From positions 1 through 36,004 of the forward strand of contig NZ_JAFMPX010000036.1 in assembly GCF_017353415.1 (NCBI RefSeq): a stretch of 36,004 nucleotides of DNA. The letters run 5' to 3'. Source of the stretch: Arthrobacter sp. E3 (GTDB taxonomy: Bacteria > Actinomycetota > Actinomycetes > Actinomycetales > Micrococcaceae). The translations under genes and the position numbers were made by a program. The notes below the pieces were generated by a model that saw only the letters and a list, made by a program, of their open reading frames with translations, was not told where the DNA came from and searched no databases. This document shows, one piece after another, positions 8,206 through 15,749 of the stretch (position 1 is its first letter; each line of letters begins with the position of its first letter).

Positions 8206-8740
8206 GTTTCAGCTCCTCGCGCAGCGCCCAACCACCTGACACATAGTCAAAAAGCCCTATGCTGTTGACCTGAAATTCTGCCTCAAAGCCAGCCATTTCC
8301 GTCTTTGCACGTGCCATGGCTTCATCGTCCAGGTCGTGGGCAATGGTCAAATGAGGGTGAAAATCAAACTCCAGCAGATGCTCCACCGGCCCGGCCAGCA
8401 ATTTCCCGTGCAGCGTAGTGCACGCTTGCGCTCCGGCGGCCACGTTTAAGTAGACCACTGGGGATACGGGCTCAAACGTCCCGGTCCCGCTTAGTGAGAG
8501 CGCAAAGGGCTGCCCCGCTGCTGCGACCTTCCGGACATGTGCGGCCGCTTCCTCCCACGAATGGCTTGCCATCCCGGAAACCAGTGTGATGTGGGGAGGC
8601 ACGACGGCGGCATCCGGGCCTGCGTAGAACGCCCGGCGTGCGCTAAGCTCGGCAGAAAGTTCCGGGGGCAGGGAAATGATGACCCCCAGGCCGTCGTCGT
8701 GTGGGGCCGCAGAGGCGCCGCTCTGACCAATGCCCGGCAC
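8183..8740 (-). CDS. 2'-5' RNA ligase / 2H phosphoesterase family protein
   Basis: This 185-residue protein has the paired HxT motifs of the 2H superfamily: PPHITLVSG (His50, Thr52) and FHPHLTIAH (His130, Thr132), 80 residues apart as expected. Members hydrolyse 2',3'-cyclic phosphates or cyclic nucleotides, or ligate tRNA halves with 2'-5' linkages in vitro; the true substrate here is unknown. The GTG start at 8740 lies two bases after the trpS stop and uses a G-rich site inside the end of trpS. It forms an xth-trpS-2H-yihY string on the minus strand. Context suggests RNA or nucleotide repair beside a tRNA synthetase, but that is inference. Confidence 0.85.
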   Translation of the reverse strand: MPGIGQSGASAAPHDDGLGVIISLPPELSAELSARRAFYAGPDAAVVPPHITLVSGMASHSWEEAAAHVRKVAAAGQPFALSLSGTGTFEPVSPVVYLNVAAGAQACTTLHGKLLAGPVEHLLEFDFHPHLTIAHDLDDEAMARAKTEMAGFEAEFQVNSIGLFDYVSGGWALREELKLGEQRKR

Positions 8741-8742
8741 GG

Positions 8743-9771
8743 CTAGCCGACCGCCCCAAGCGGAGGAAGAAAACCTACCTTGGCGTACACGTCCGCCAAG
8801 GTCACCGACGCGAGTTCACGAGCCTTCTGAGCACCGCGGGCGAGCAGCACATCGAGTTCGCCTGGATCATCAAGCAGCTCAAGGGTGCGCCGCCGGATGG
8901 GTTCAAGTCGTTCCACCACGGCGTCGGCCACATCCACCTTTAGATGCCCGTACATTTTGCCCTCGTACCCGGCCACCAGCTTCTCCACCGGTGTGTCCGT
9001 CAGCGTCGAGAGGATCTCCAACAGGTTCGTTACGCCGGGCTTGGCCGCGCGGTCGTGTGCAATGACGGTGTCGGCGTCGGTCACGGCTGACTTGATGCGC
9101 TTGGCCGTCACCTTGGGTTCATCAAGGATATTGATCAGTCCGTTGGGGCCGGAAGCGGACTTGGACATCTTCGCCGTCGGATTTTGCAGGTCATAAATCC
9201 TGGCGCCTTCCTTTTGGATGAAAGCCTCCGGGACCACAAACGTGTCACCAAAGCGATGGTTGAAGCGTTTGGCTAAATCACGGGCCAGCTCCACGTGCTG
9301 GCGCTGGTCATCTCCAACAGGAACACCTTCAGGACGGTAGAGCAAGATGTCCGCGGCCATGAGTACGGGGTAGGTGAAAAGGCCAACACTGGCCGTCTCG
9401 GCACCGCCCTTGGCCGACTTGTCCTTGAACTGGGTCATGCGTGACGCCTCGCCAAAGCCGGTGATGCAGTTGAGCACCCAGGCCAGCTGGGCGTGCTCGG
9501 GCACATGTGACTGCACAAACAACGTGGACCGTTCCACGTCGATGCCGCCGGCGATGTACTGCGCTGCAGTCTTGCGAGTGCGGGCAAGCAGTTCAGCAGG
9601 GTCCTGCGTCACCGTGATGGCGTGCATGTCCGGGATGAAGAACAAGGTGTCGTAGTTGTCCTGATTCTTCACCCAATTGACCAGGGCGCCCAGGTAGTTT
9701 CCCAAGTGCAGGGAATCGCCGGAGGGCTGCATACCCGACAACACGCGGGGGCGGGCAGAGATTTCACTCAT
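8743..9771 (-). CDS. trpS: Tryptophan-tRNA ligase
   Basis: This 342-residue class I synthetase charges tRNA-Trp. It carries the HIGH-type motif [14 protein letters not shown] (16-29), the tryptophan-pocket blocks [10 protein letters not shown] and [12 protein letters not shown], and KMSKS at 201-205. The length is normal for bacterial TrpRS. The ATG is about ten bases after AAAGGACC and only 15 bases from the xth stop, so it is probably cotranscribed with xth. No leader with clustered Trp codons and no T-box was seen. The 2H phosphoesterase gene follows after two bases. Confidence 0.96.
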   Translation of the reverse strand: MSEISARPRVLSGMQPSGDSLHLGNYLGALVNWVKNQDNYDTLFFIPDMHAITVTQDPAELLARTRKTAAQYIAGGIDVERSTLFVQSHVPEHAQLAWVLNCITGFGEASRMTQFKDKSAKGGAETASVGLFTYPVLMAADILLYRPEGVPVGDDQRQHVELARDLAKRFNHRFGDTFVVPEAFIQKEGARIYDLQNPTAKMSKSASGPNGLINILDEPKVTAKRIKSAVTDADTVIAHDRAAKPGVTNLLEILSTLTDTPVEKLVAGYEGKMYGHLKVDVADAVVERLEPIRRRTLELLDDPGELDVLLARGAQKARELASVTLADVYAKVGFLPPLGAVG

Positions 9772-9786
9772 GGAAACGTGGGTCCT

Positions 9787-10629
9787 TTAGAACTTGTAGT
9801 CGACAACCAGGGGGGCGTGGTCGGAGAATCGGGCTTCGTAGGATTCTGCCCGGTCCACCACTGATGTCAGCGCCTTGCTGGCAAGGTTTGGGGTGGCCAT
9901 GTGGTAGTCGATACGCCAGCCGGTGTCATTGGTGAAGGCCTGCCCACGGTTGGACCACCAGGTGTAGGGGCCGTCTACTTCCCCGGCAAGTTCGCGGGCC
10001 ACGTCCTTGTAGCCGATCTCCTCGCCAAAGAACCTGTCAAAGTAGGCGCGCTCTTCCGGCAGGAATCCTGACCGCTTGACGTTGCCCTTCCAGTTCTTGA
10101 TGTCCAACGTCTTGTGCCCAACGTTGAGGTCGCCCACCACCAAGGCGTGTTCGCTTCCTGCAGCCAGTTGCGGCAGGCGGGAAATCATGGTGTCAAGGAA
10201 ACGGAACTTGTCGTCTTGTTTGGGCGTGCCCACCTCACCTGAATGAACATAGGCGCTGACAACCGTCAACGTTGTGGCTGTGCCGTCCGCGCCGTTGAGC
10301 TCGTAGTCGGCCTCAACCCAGCGTCCGGTGGTGGCGAAGTAGTCATCACCAATGCCAACACGGGTTGCCACCGGCTCAAGCACGTCCTTGCGGGTGGCGA
10401 TCAGCACCCCTGCCCGGCCCTTGGCTTCAGCTTCGGCGTGCAGCAGGTGCCATTCTTCGCCGAGGAACCCCTCCACGATGGCGTCGGGTGCACGCACCTC
10501 CTGCAGACACAGAATGTCTACATCGCGCTCCGCCAGCCACGGAGCCATACCGTTTTTGTAGGCGGCACGGATGCCGTTGACATTGACGCTTGCGATCCTC
10601 AATCGACCGTTTTGAATACCTTTGCTCAC
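9787..10629 (-). CDS. xth: Exodeoxyribonuclease III (AP endonuclease family)
   Basis: This DNA-repair nuclease removes 3' blocking groups and cleaves at abasic sites. It shows the exonuclease-endonuclease-phosphatase motifs: RIASVNVNGIRAA, LCLQEVRA (metal-binding Glu), the VVSAYVHSG block with the catalytic Tyr, VVGDLNVGH (Asp/Asn), TGWRIDYHMAT and FSDHAPLVVDY (catalytic His). I chose GTG 10629, which gives 280 residues and starts seven codons before the conserved core, with a TAAGG-type site upstream. ATG 10665 and a GTG at 10722 are also in frame but lack ribosome sites. It leads the xth-trpS-2H-yihY group. Confidence 0.92.
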   Translation of the reverse strand: MSKGIQNGRLRIASVNVNGIRAAYKNGMAPWLAERDVDILCLQEVRAPDAIVEGFLGEEWHLLHAEAEAKGRAGVLIATRKDVLEPVATRVGIGDDYFATTGRWVEADYELNGADGTATTLTVVSAYVHSGEVGTPKQDDKFRFLDTMISRLPQLAAGSEHALVVGDLNVGHKTLDIKNWKGNVKRSGFLPEERAYFDRFFGEEIGYKDVARELAGEVDGPYTWWSNRGQAFTNDTGWRIDYHMATPNLASKALTSVVDRAESYEARFSDHAPLVVDYKF

Positions 10630-10743
10630 TTGTTCAACCTTACCTGCAGTGGCTCGTGATTCCATGGTCACCGCGTTCGTTTCGCTGCCATGACCGTCTT
10701 GGCACGTTATAAGCCCACGCACCAGCGGACACCCGTTGGGAGG

Positions 10744-10864
10744 GCGTGGGTGGGCCCACGCGCCCGAGGGCCCCGACGCGAGCTTGCGAGCGTTGGGTGG
10801 GCGTGGGTGGGCCCACGCGCCCGAGGGCCCCGACGCGAGCTTGCGAGCGTTGGGTGGGCGTGGG
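10744..10864. repeat. 57-bp GC-rich tandem repeat, two copies plus a partial third
   Basis: A 57-base unit starts at 10744 and again at 10801, with a third partial copy (GCGTGGGG) at 10858. Each unit contains GGGCCCACGCGCCC and CGACGC-GAGCTTGCGA-GCGTTG, which can form an eight-pair stem with one G-T pair. The same core occurs at 1953-1962 beside manC. The array fills the space between a membrane protein gene and xth, both on the minus strand, and may act as a terminator or REP-like element. The two units appear nearly identical, which points to recent duplication. Confidence 0.85.
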
Positions 10865-10866
10865 GA

Positions 10867-11493
10867 CTAGTCGATGATGACGCCGCTAACCGGTTCGTCA
10901 CCGGATCCGTTGCCAGTGCCGGCCTGCGTCTGGTTCTGCGCGTTGGCTGCTTGGCGCTCCGCGTTCTTCTTAGCCATGGCCGCATCCATCTTGGCTTCGT
11001 GGGCTTCCCAGTTGGGGTTGATCATGCCGCGCCCGTTGGCGGCGGTGATGTCAATCGTATCCAGGGCGCGGGCCACCATCTCGGGGTCCTTGCCCAAGTA
11101 TTCGCGCACGACACCAACCTGGACGTTGATGATCTTGAAGGAGTGGTCCAGCTTGAGTTCGCGTGCTTTCTCAGCAGAGCGCGAACCGGATTCCTGCGAC
11201 ACGAGGCGCGTGCCGGCGTCGGACGGGGCATTGGCACTGTTCTGCTGGGCCATCTGCGCCTGCGCCAGGTGCACCTGCCGGGCACCAAACGCGGCGGCTT
11301 TGTGCACCCCGATGTAGACCACGGTGGACAGGACCAGCCAGCCGAACGCCAGGATGGCGATAATCCAGCCGAGCACGGTGCTGTTGTTGGCGGCAAACAC
11401 CAGCGCGACCAAGAAAACTAGGGCCAGCACAATGGTGCCCAGGCCTGTGAATTTACCGGGTTTGGACATTTTACCGGTTCCAAGAGAAGTCAT
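10867..11493 (-). CDS. Conserved hypothetical protein with two membrane helices
   Basis: I do not recognise the function. The 208-residue product has two adjacent hydrophobic helices (about 17-36 and 41-62) joined by a short turn. A long cytoplasmic-type tail follows, rich in Ala, Gln and Glu, with a helical segment from about 105 to 145 (SAEKARELKLDHSFKIINVQVGVVREYLG) and a charged Ala/Lys stretch near 165-190. Two starts are possible: ATG 11493, behind GAGAG, and ATG 11469, behind GGAA. No enzyme motif is visible. It reads into the 57-bp tandem repeats. Confidence 0.72.
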   Translation of the reverse strand: MTSLGTGKMSKPGKFTGLGTIVLALVFLVALVFAANNSTVLGWIIAILAFGWLVLSTVVYIGVHKAAAFGARQVHLAQAQMAQQNSANAPSDAGTRLVSQESGSRSAEKARELKLDHSFKIINVQVGVVREYLGKDPEMVARALDTIDITAANGRGMINPNWEAHEAKMDAAMAKKNAERQAANAQNQTQAGTGNGSGDEPVSGVIID

Positions 11494-11577
11494 GCATCCA
11501 TTCTCTCAAATCCCAGCAAACCCCGAGACCTGCTTCCACCACAGGCGAACGAACCGGGGTTGGGCGGCGGCACTGTC

Positions 11578-12357
11578 CTACTTGAAAGGGTTCCACGGCG
11601 CCATCGGCGCCAGCAGTGACAGCCCTGATCGCAGCAGCAGGAAACCCACAATGCCGACCACCCATGGCAGGGTGCCAGCTGAGAACTTACTCATCTGCGA
11701 ACCGAAGCGCTGCAGCACTCCATCCAGTCGACTGTCCAGGGTCAGGCGCAGGGTCAGCAACACCAGTGCCGGCACGAGCATGACCAGGCAATAGACGCAC
11801 AGAATAAGCAGCTGAGCGGTCATGGGGAGCGTCGAATTCGTCAGAAACCCGATGGCCGCAAGGTACGGCAGCATGGTGGGAAGTTCCAGCAACCCTGCCA
11901 ACAATGCCAACACCACCATCCCGCCGGGGCTGCGAAGTGCCGTTCCCATGCGCAACTGCCACCGCTGCTCGGCGGGTGCGGGTTCCGGTGCCGGAGCAGC
12001 GGCGGCGGCGTGTGTAGTGGCGTGCACAGTGGCAGGGGCCGGCTTCTTTCCCGAACTGGCGAACAACCCGTACGCCAGCATGGCGCCGCCGCCAACTGCC
12101 ATGACCCATTGGATGGCCGGGAGCCGAGTTAACGAACCAGCGCCCATGCTGCCAACTACCCAGCCGGCGCCGGAGAGCACGGCAACTCCCACCAACAGGT
12201 AGAAAGTTGCCAAAACACCCAGAAACAGCAGGATCCGCGGCGCCAGCCGCTTCGCGTCGGGGCGCATCAGCAGCCACAGCGGGATCAGCAGCGTTCCAAT
12301 GCTAGTGCTGTCGATGAGCGCCAGGACAGTCAATTGAACATAAAGTGCGGTGGTCAT
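11578..12357 (-). CDS. GAP-family (Sap-like) integral membrane protein
   Basis: The 259-residue product from ATG 12357 has about six membrane segments, three on each side of a central Ala/Pro/Glu-rich linker (about 105-135). The N-terminal LALIDSTSIGTLLIPLWLLM block and the later LLAGLLELPTMLPYLAAIGFL block are typical of the GAP/Sap family, named for mycobacterial proteins linked to sulfolipid and glycopeptidolipid export. The cargo here is unknown. A start at 12408 is possible, but its extra 17 residues look non-native. It is divergent from the histidine kinase; the two starts are about 125 bases apart and may share control. Confidence 0.72.
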   Translation of the reverse strand: MTTALYVQLTVLALIDSTSIGTLLIPLWLLMRPDAKRLAPRILLFLGVLATFYLLVGVAVLSGAGWVVGSMGAGSLTRLPAIQWVMAVGGGAMLAYGLFASSGKKPAPATVHATTHAAAAAPAPEPAPAEQRWQLRMGTALRSPGGMVVLALLAGLLELPTMLPYLAAIGFLTNSTLPMTAQLLILCVYCLVMLVPALVLLTLRLTLDSRLDGVLQRFGSQMSKFSAGTLPWVVGIVGFLLLRSGLSLLAPMAPWNPFK

Positions 12358-12483
12358 GACCCCAGCCTGCCCGCATTGCCCGGCTCCGGCGTCGGCCATT
12401 GGGACCATGAGCGGCTCATCCCTTAGTTGCAGATCGCTGGAACCGGCTTGCCTGCCGGTGACGTCGCAGCGGAAGGTGGGCCC

Positions 12484-13971
12484 ATGGACGAACTCACGGC
12501 CCCTGCCGAAAAGGCATCAGCGTTCGCCCGTCTTCTTCGGGGGTACAGGCAACTTTCTATGCGCCGCATTGCCACCATCAAGGTGGAGGACATGGCGCTT
12601 GCAGGCGGCTATTTCGCCATTATCTGGCTGCTTGAGGCCGTTGATCTTGCCGGCACCGGCAGCTTGCGGGTGCAGACTTTCGCCTCCGCGTGGGCCGCGA
12701 TTGCGGTACTGGGATGTATGGGAGTGATGCTGCGCCGGGCATCCCCTGCTGCCATGGGGTGGATGTGCGGCGTTGCTGTTGTGGGACTGGCACTGGCGGG
12801 GCATGCCGGCGCCTTTTTGCTTGCGTTCGAGTTCTTCTTTTCGCTGGTGCTCTTTGCAACACCCCGAGCATCCCAAGCAGCGGCGCGGGCGTCCTGGGTC
12901 TTGCCGGTCTTACTGGTCTTGGCGGCTTTCCTCGTGTCCAGAAGTGCTGCAACGGCCATCGCCGCGGCCGTCATTGCCGTTGTCACGTTGCTGACTCCTG
13001 TGGAATGGGCCGGAAACCTGCGCAAGGCCAACCTTTTGGCCCTGAGTGAGTCTGCCCGCGCAGATGCTCTCCAGGACGCAGCAGAGCAGCGGCTGCTGGC
13101 ACAACGCAGCGCCCATGACCTTGCACTGGAGCGCGAACGTCAGCACATGGCCCGCGAGCTGCACGACGTGGTCTCCGCCCGGCTTTCCGCCATCGCGCTG
13201 CAATCCGGCGCGGCACTGCACGCGTCTGCCCTGCACGCGTCGGCAGCCGGTTCTACAGTTCCTGCTGCCCCCGCCACCACGACGCTTTTGAACCAGATTC
13301 GGGATGAAAGTGTGGCCGGGCTGGAGGAACTCAACGCCATGATCCGGCTTCTTCACACCGGTGCTCTAGCGGAGGCAGGCGGGCGGCTCAGCGACCTGAC
13401 AGGATTGCTCCGGCAGTACCGCAGCGCCGGCATGGAACTGCGGTACGCAAATTCCTTGGACGACGCCGGCGAGCACCTTAGTCTGCCTCTCCAGACTGCG
13501 CTCTACCGGATCTTGTCCGAGGCAGTCGCCAACGCCGCCAAGCACGCCCCAGGCCAGGAAGTCGACGTCGTGCTGGGCTACGGGCAGGTACCGTTCGTCG
13601 GCTCCGGCACTCTGGAACATTCCCCAGGGGTTGTCCTGACCGTGACGAATCGACTGCCAGTTGGCGCGCACACGGCTCCTGCCTCCCCCGTGCACGTCCG
13701 CGCTTCCATACCTCCTATGCCTCCCGGCAGTGCTGGCCCCGGCACGGGCATCGGAGCAGGCACTGGCACTGGCACTGGCATTCCCAGCATGCAGTTCCGC
13801 GCCGCCCACGTTGGCGGCACTCTCACGGTAGGCCCCGATCTCATAGCAGGTCCACGTCTCGCTGCGGGCTCCGCTGCAGGTCTGTGGAAGGTGGTGCTGC
13901 AGCTGCCGCTTGTGAAACTGCCTGCAGATTCTCTACTTGCGGCAATCGAGCCCGCAGGAGGTCACACATGA
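12484..13971 (+). CDS. Sensor histidine kinase, NarL/DesK type (HisKA_3)
   Basis: The 495-residue product from ATG 12484 (GGAAGG seven bases upstream) has an N-terminal region of about five or six membrane helices, then a coiled-coil linker and the HisKA_3 box ERERQHMARELHDVVSARLSAIALQSG with the phospho-acceptor His. The HATPase domain shows the N-box LSEAVANAAKHAPG and a G2-like GTGTGIPSMQFRAAHVGGTLTVGP. The kinase should sense an envelope signal and phosphorylate the regulator encoded next, but that gene is broken. Two in-frame micro-duplications stand out: a 15-base repeat encoding LHASALHASA right after the H-box, and GGCACT repeats inside the G2 box. Activity is therefore uncertain. Confidence 0.85.
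   Translation: MDELTAPAEKASAFARLLRGYRQLSMRRIATIKVEDMALAGGYFAIIWLLEAVDLAGTGSLRVQTFASAWAAIAVLGCMGVMLRRASPAAMGWMCGVAVVGLALAGHAGAFLLAFEFFFSLVLFATPRASQAAARASWVLPVLLVLAAFLVSRSAATAIAAAVIAVVTLLTPVEWAGNLRKANLLALSESARADALQDAAEQRLLAQRSAHDLALERERQHMARELHDVVSARLSAIALQSGAALHASALHASAAGSTVPAAPATTTLLNQIRDESVAGLEELNAMIRLLHTGALAEAGGRLSDLTGLLRQYRSAGMELRYANSLDDAGEHLSLPLQTALYRILSEAVANAAKHAPGQEVDVVLGYGQVPFVGSGTLEHSPGVVLTVTNRLPVGAHTAPASPVHVRASIPPMPPGSAGPGTGIGAGTGTGTGIPSMQFRAAHVGGTLTVGPDLIAGPRLAAGSAAGLWKVVLQLPLVKLPADSLLAAIEPAGGHT
13216..13245 (+). repeat. 15-bp tandem duplication inside the kinase gene
   Basis: CTGCACGCGTC occurs at 13216-13226 and 13231-13241 with a 15-base period. It encodes LHASALHASA directly after the dimerisation helix that carries the phospho-acceptor His, and keeps the reading frame. 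Confidence 0.8.
13759..13782 (+). repeat. GGCACT hexanucleotide repeat inside the kinase gene
   Basis: Three GGCACT units (13759-13776) are followed by GGCATT (13777-13782), giving GTGTGTGI in the G2 (ATP-lid) region of the HATPase domain. The preceding GGCACGGGCATC looks like older, diverged copies. A 6-base unit changes length without a frameshift. Confidence 0.8.
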
Positions 13972-14479
13972 GCGATTCTCCGCGTCTGGGCACCTGCAAC
14001 TCCGGACCCACAGGGTCCAGCGAACGACGCATCGCGGTGTTGTTGGTCGATGACCACGCTGCCATCACCATGGCGCGTGCTTTGATACCGGATGTGATTC
14101 TCATGGATTTGCGGATGCCGGTGTTGGACGGGGTGAAGGCTACAGAAACCATCTGTGCAGGAGGGCTCTCGAAAGTGCTGGTGTTGACCACTTTCGATCA
14201 TGACTCGTATTAGTTTGGGGCCCTGCGGGCCGGAGCGGCGGGAACCGGACCAGCCAGCACCCCACACCAGAAGTGGACACGCTGACAGCCAGGGAACGCG
14301 AAGTGTTCGAGGCATTGGGGAAAGGCTTGACGAATTACTCCATTGGCCGCCACCTGGGCATCTCGGAAGCGACAGTGAAGACACACGTCTCCCGGGTGCT
14401 GGCGAAACTGGGCTTGGAGTCTCGCGTGCAGGCGGCACTCCTTCAACACCACCGCAGCAACCAGCCTCCCTCACTGTGA
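13968..14479 (+). pseudogene. NarL/LuxR-type response regulator, broken
   Basis: The gene starts with ATG 13968, overlapping the kinase stop (ATGA) behind GCAGGAGG, the normal layout for a two-component pair. The receiver keeps IAVLLVDDH and PDVILMDLRMPVLDG, but about 30 residues between them are missing in frame. The frame stops at TAG 14211-14213 after VLVLTTFDHDSY; codons after that stop still read FGALRAGAAG, like a normal receiver. The rest of the receiver is missing. A second frame (to 14479) resumes with a linker and a complete GerE/LuxR helix-turn-helix: LTAREREVFEALGKGL...ATVKTHVSRVLAKLGL. At least three lesions are present, so sequencing error is an unlikely sole cause. Confidence 0.9.
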
Positions 14480-14497
14480 ATGTCAGTGCCCCGGGAT

Positions 14498-14532
14498 AGC
14501 CTGTGAAGACAACCTGCAGGCTACCCGTCGCA
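14498..14532 (+). terminator. Possible stem-loop after the response-regulator remnant
   Basis: TAGCCTG (14498-14504) can pair with CAGGCTA (14516-14522) around a loop of about eleven bases, with GGG/CCC nearby that could extend it. A run of six T follows at 14542-14547 after about 19 bases. It may mark the original end of the two-component operon, or part of the leader of the metalloprotease gene. Confidence 0.35.
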
Positions 14533-14606
14533 GGAGGAATTTTTTGCATATTGTGCAGGGCCGCCGTTCTTTGTTGGCTCCGCCGCAATGGTCAAGGAGG
14601 ACCACC

Positions 14607-15635
14607 ATGGAGTTGTTAGAGAACCGCCCGGTGTGCAGAACCGAGCCCCGCCGGCCTCGACGGTTTGAGCCGGGAGTTTCAGAGCAGCGGGTGCGGCTCG
14701 TGCGCCAAATGGACGCCCAGTGGGTGAACGGGACAGTGCTGCGGTACTGCTTCTTCGACGGCCCCGAACCGCAGAAGCAGGCTGTCAGGGACGCGTTTAC
14801 ACACTGGAAATCACTGGGCCTGGGGCTCGATTTCAAGGAAGTGACAGCCCGAAGCGAAGCCGAAGTCAGGATTGCCTTCGACCAAACAGATGGCTCATGG
14901 TCCTACATTGGGCGCGACGTGCTCGGGATCGCCAACACCGAACCGACCATGAACTTCGGCTGGGACCTCACTGACAGCTATGGCCGGACCACCGCGCTGC
15001 ATGAGATCGGCCATACGCTGGGCATGCCACACGAACATCAAAACCCGTTCGCCGGGATTGTGTGGGACGAGCCGAAGGTTTACAGCTACTTTGCCGGTTC
15101 CCCCAACTTCTGGCCCAGGCTGCAGGTATTCCACAACGTGCTGCAAAAGCTCAGTCCACAGGAAGTTGACGGCTCAAACTGGGACCCGGACTCCGTCATG
15201 GAATATTGGTTTCCGGCCGGGCTCATCAGGGAGCCAGAACAATACCGCAAGGGACTGAACCCTCCGGGCGGGCTGTCCCCCACCGACAAGGAATGGGCGC
15301 TGCGGTTCTACCCTGCGTTGACCCAGAAAGAACGGTTCTTGACGGCGTTTTGCTCCGCACCACTGTTGCTCAAACCCTGCGAGCAAGCAGATTTCACCAT
15401 TGTTCCGGAGGAAACCCGCACCTACCAGCTGTCCACGTTTGGCATGGCGGACACTGTCCTGGTGTTGTTTGAGGAGGTGGACGGCGAACTTCGCCACTTG
15501 GAGTCCGATGATGACAGCGGGGAGGAACGCAACGCCTCGTTCAACGTGAAACTATTCAAGGGCAAGAAATATGTGGCCCGCTTGCGTCTCTACTGGGCCG
15601 GAAAGTCCGGTCAAACCACCCTCATGTATTGGTAG
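14607..15635 (+). CDS. Zinc metalloprotease, astacin/matrixin-like, with C-terminal beta domain
   Basis: The 342-residue product from ATG 14607 follows the strong ribosome site AAGGAGG; an upstream in-frame start at 14544 has no comparable site. The zinc motif HEIGHTLGMPH is at 132-142, and SVMEY (196-200) fits the Met-turn of the metzincin clan. The catalytic domain spans about 25-240. The last 100 residues, with TIVPEETRTYQLSTFGMADTVLVLFEE, resemble a pre-peptidase C-terminal (PPC-type) beta domain. No signal peptide or membrane helix is visible, which is unusual for a metzincin; export by another route or an internal role is possible. The substrate is unknown. It lies alone after the broken regulator and may have arrived by transfer. 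Confidence 0.82.
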   Translation: MELLENRPVCRTEPRRPRRFEPGVSEQRVRLVRQMDAQWVNGTVLRYCFFDGPEPQKQAVRDAFTHWKSLGLGLDFKEVTARSEAEVRIAFDQTDGSWSYIGRDVLGIANTEPTMNFGWDLTDSYGRTTALHEIGHTLGMPHEHQNPFAGIVWDEPKVYSYFAGSPNFWPRLQVFHNVLQKLSPQEVDGSNWDPDSVMEYWFPAGLIREPEQYRKGLNPPGGLSPTDKEWALRFYPALTQKERFLTAFCSAPLLLKPCEQADFTIVPEETRTYQLSTFGMADTVLVLFEEVDGELRHLESDDDSGEERNASFNVKLFKGKKYVARLRLYWAGKSGQTTLMYW

Positions 15636-15677
15636 CAGCCAGGCCGTGGTCACCAAACTTCAGCCCCTGGCAAAGAA

Positions 15678-15715
15678 GCGGCCGACGCCGGAACAAAAGT
15701 TCCGCCGTCGGCCGC
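15678..15715. terminator. Strong hairpin between the metalloprotease and folD
   Basis: A 17-base arm (15678-15694) pairs with 15699-15715 around AAAA, with one mismatch. It lies 42 bases after the metalloprotease stop (plus) and 34 bases after the folD stop (minus). The minus strand continues TTCTTTG, a weak T-tract, so it most likely ends glyA-folD and perhaps both transcripts. Confidence 0.8.
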
Positions 15716-15749
15716 CCCAAAGCGTGTGGTGCGCATTGAAAAGCCGCAG

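Noticed and set aside
10744-10864. CRISPR array
   Set aside because: The units are contiguous 57-bp tandem copies with no spacers, and no cas genes are present.
13380-13850. Kinase counted as dead because a classical D-box (DxGxG) is not seen
   Set aside because: Actinobacterial NarL-type kinases often have a degenerate D-box after the TVTN strand; N-box and G2-like motifs remain, so loss of function cannot be claimed.
14200-14499. A separate plus-strand gene in the third frame over the regulator remnant
   Set aside because: The LuxR HTH lies in a different frame; this reading has no domain and only reflects the frameshifted pseudogene.
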